Assembly: GCA_934339215.1 (NCBI GenBank)
Contig: CAKRHU010000121.1
Coordinates: forward strand, 1 to 5,632
Direction of reading: 5' to 3'
DNA: 5,632 nucleotides
DNA from: an uncultured Lacticaseibacillus sp.
GTDB lineage: Bacteria > Bacillota > Bacilli > Lactobacillales > Lactobacillaceae
The position numbers were made by a program, and so were the translations under genes. Each line of letters starts with the position of its first letter. Position 1 is the first letter of the stretch. Positions 4,403 to 5,632 of this stretch are shown in pieces. Under the pieces are notes generated by a model. The model had not been told where the DNA came from and searched no databases. It saw only the letters and a program-made list of their open reading frames with translations.

Positions 4403-4520
4403 AGTGCGCACAATTTGCCCTTGCATTTTGAATTGATCGCTGGTGGCGTCGTTGAATGGGCGTGACTGATGGCACGACTAGCGACTCGCTTCGCCAAGAC
4501 AAAGTGAATGGTACCGAGAT
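4403..4520 (+). other. Non-coding stretch with a branched-helix pattern, possible RNA extension
   Basis: No credible gene is seen here. Several complementary segments nest as a multi-branch fold: TGGCG/CGCCA (4444-4448 with 4492-4496) encloses GTCGT/ACGAC (4448-4452 with 4474-4478) and AGCGA-C-TCGCT (4480-4490). GCCCTTGC (4417-4424) is fully complementary to GCAAGGGC (4185-4192) inside the upstream RNA. If transcription reads past 4402, the mature RNA could be about 525 bases and end at the hairpin at 4521-4567. Confidence 0.35.
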
Positions 4521-4567
4521 AAAAAGTCCGAGGCTCCCACATCGCCGTGGGAACCTCGGACTTTTCC
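4521..4567 (-). terminator. Strong bidirectional terminator of the 247-residue gene
   Basis: A 12-bp stem AAAAGTCCGAGG (4522-4533) with CCTCGGACTTTT (4554-4565) continues after one mismatch with TCCCAC/GTGGGA (4535-4540 with 4547-4552). The T5 run on the minus strand lies 13 bases beyond the stop codon of the 247-residue gene. The plus strand also ends in TTTT, so transcripts arriving from 4042 would stop here too. Confidence 0.95.
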
Positions 4568-4578
4568 ATGATCACATG

Positions 4579-5322
4579 TCACACTTGGCGACGAGATTGA
4601 CTGCGTGATAACGCGGCACTTTGCGCTAAAAGCCCAAGGTGTTGGCGGACAAGCCAGGCTTGATCATCGCGTTGTCTTAGTTCATGATGAGACGACTGAA
4701 GGCGGCTTTGGGCTTGGCGCATTGAACTCGGTTGCGGGCTCAGCTTGATTGCGGTCAGATCTTGCATTAAGGCGGCCAGCGGTGCAGATTTGATCAGCAA
4801 ACGACTGCGAAGTAGTGCGGTGGACGTCAGTAAAGCTTGAAGAGTTGTTAAGGCGCTATTTTCTGGTAACATGGCACATTGCGCATTGAGCCATTCGTCA
4901 AGGCGCCACGGGCTGGCGGCGAACTCACGAGTCAAAGTATCAAATAAGTGCCGCTGTTGGTCGACAAGATTTGCCTCGGACCAATTGTTAGCAGATAATA
5001 CGATGCGTTGATACAGCGTTTTGACAGCACTGGCGGTTTGTTGATCGGACCCGTCTAAGACGAAATTCGTCAAGCTTAAGGCGCCGTCCGCTTGAATGTG
5101 TTCACCTAAAACTGGGACGTCATCAAGCAAGTCGGCTAAGGCCACATAAACAAAGTGGAAATGCGGCCATTCCCATGTTGTCGGTTCAATATCAACGGTT
5201 TCCAACTTGACTTGCAACAAGTGAGTTGTAAAAGTTTGGCCCTCGCCAGAAATATTCGTTACCGGAAGATAATCTGCAAGGGTGCCAGTAATCGTCGCAA
5301 AACGTTGTTGTGGATCAGCCAT
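4579..5322 (-). CDS. Unknown protein, separate paralogue of the operon's 242-residue protein
   Basis: The family is not recognised. This 247-residue protein aligns gap-free with the 242-residue protein over residues 1-188 (85 identities). Shared blocks include TITG.L.DY (10-18), LLQVKL (35-40), WPH (52-54), LTNFVLDG/LTHLALDG (84-91), TASA..LYQRI (96-107), NW.E.NL (113-119), SPW...WL (137-145) and ALT.LQ.LLT (157-166). The N-terminal half is beta-rich and the C-terminal half helical. The tail (189-247) is unrelated in most of its length, Gln/Ser/Arg-rich and likely helical. No membrane segment or signal peptide is seen. AGGAGG lies seven bases before ATG 5322. It forms its own transcription unit, with promoters upstream and a strong terminator, and stands apart from the operon by the putative RNA. 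Conservation of length and register in the core suggests both copies are still under selection for the same fold, with the tail giving specificity (inference). Confidence 0.88.
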   Translation of the reverse strand: MADPQQRFATITGTLADYLPVTNISGEGQTFTTHLLQVKLETVDIEPTTWEWPHFHFVYVALADLLDDVPVLGEHIQADGALSLTNFVLDGSDQQTASAVKTLYQRIVLSANNWSEANLVDQQRHLFDTLTREFAASPWRLDEWLNAQCAMLPENSALTTLQALLTSTALLRSRLLIKSAPLAALMQDLTAIKLSPQPSSMRQAQSRLQSSHHELRQRDDQAWLVRQHLGLLAQSAALSRSQSRRQV

Positions 5323-5369
5323 CGTAATTCCTCCTCATAAGATGCGAAATCGAGTATCTGCGAAGTGAG

Positions 5370-5389
5370 TGACCTAAAAGTTAAGGTCA
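5370..5389 (-). promoter_or_regulatory. Hairpin or operator in the leader of the 247-residue gene
   Basis: TGACCT (5370-5375) and AGGTCA (5384-5389) are perfect 6-bp arms around an eight-base centre. It lies within the predicted leader of about 80 bases, roughly 12-31 bases after the transcription start. It could be an operator or an RNA hairpin; it has no T tract directly after it, so it is not a terminator. Confidence 0.4.
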
Positions 5390-5407
5390 TTAATAAATGT
5401 TGACGGT

Positions 5408-5436
5408 AGTATACACCGGCAAAACGAAACTGACAA
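5408..5436 (-). promoter_or_regulatory. Main promoter of the 247-residue gene
   Basis: TTGTCA (5436-5431) and TATACT (5413-5408) are separated by exactly 17 bases, each one mismatch from consensus. The start would be near 5401, giving a leader of about 80 bases. Confidence 0.78.
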
Positions 5437-5471
5437 TTTTAAAGCAATCAGTATCGATTTAGATGTAGTGA

Positions 5472-5509
5472 AAATCAATTATGGCGATGGACGAATGCTG
5501 AATTGATTT
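5472..5509. repeat. 9-bp perfect inverted repeat upstream of the main promoter
   Basis: AAATCAATT (5472-5480) and AATTGATTT (5501-5509) are exact complements with a 20-base spacer. The arm centres are 29 bases apart, on nearly the same face of the helix. It lies about 40-70 bases upstream of the -35 at 5436, a place for a two-site regulator. Confidence 0.45.
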
Positions 5510-5544
5510 GCAATGAAAGCAAATAAAAACCATAAATGTCAAGC

Positions 5545-5573
5545 TTTATAAATTTCGCAAATTGCAAGAACAA
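5545..5573 (-). promoter_or_regulatory. Possible distal promoter
   Basis: TTGTTC (5573-5568) and TATAAA (5550-5545) are separated by 17 bases on the minus strand. It would add a leader of more than 200 bases to the 247-residue gene. The rest of 5510-5632 holds no gene with a ribosome site and no terminator that I can see. Confidence 0.4.
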
Positions 5574-5632
5574 GTTAGCCACCCCATGGCACGACACCGT
5601 GAGATGAACTGTTATCTTTGATGAGTTGAGTT

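Noticed and set aside
4360..4575. Minus-strand 71-codon open frame
   Set aside because: It runs through two intrinsic terminators, lacks a ribosome site and shows no protein-like pattern or similarity to the neighbouring family.
1..5632. Mobile element, CRISPR array or prophage origin
   Set aside because: No transposase, integrase, terminal inverted repeats with target duplication, or regularly spaced repeats were seen.

Overview
The window looks like chromosomal DNA from a low-to-moderate GC lactic acid bacterium, most likely a Lacticaseibacillus (L. casei/paracasei/rhamnosus group). The clues are a mannose-family PTS IID tail, a NanE-type epimerase, strong Bacillota Shine-Dalgarno sites (GGAGG) and sigma-A promoters, CcpA-like operators and factor-independent terminators. 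The species is an inference. No tRNA, rRNA, IS element or CRISPR array is visible.

Layout. 1-102 (+): the last codons of a mannose-family PTS EIID gene, then its terminator. 103-324: a gap holding convergent terminators. 325-543 (-): a 72-residue very basic protein with one hydrophobic segment. 788-1477 (-): N-acetylmannosamine-6-phosphate 2-epimerase (nanE), with its own promoter region and terminator. 1602-3879 (-): a tight three-gene operon (290, 218 and 242 residues) of proteins I do not recognise, with a clear promoter and a CcpA-like site upstream. 3934-4005: an AT-rich divergent region packed with palindromes. 4042-4402 (+): a probable structured non-coding RNA, or the leader/mRNA of a 34-codon peptide, with its own extended -10 promoter and terminator. 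4579-5322 (-): a 247-residue paralogue of the 242-residue protein, as a monocistronic unit with its own promoter and a strong bidirectional terminator. 5323-5632: non-coding upstream DNA with promoters and inverted repeats.

How it fits together. The PTS subunit and NanE are ordinary amino-sugar/hexose uptake and catabolism functions. The striking part is 1602-5322. The 242- and 247-residue proteins align without a gap over their first 188 residues (85 identities counted by hand, about 45%). The 218- and 290-residue proteins share with them a similar C-terminal helical motif of the type F-x-Q-R/W ... P-A/S-L ... L ... R. The region therefore looks like a small, locally expanded family of related cytoplasmic proteins, three in one operon and one separate, surrounding a divergently transcribed RNA. 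I cannot assign a function to the family; a multi-subunit complex is an inference from the operon structure and the paralogy.
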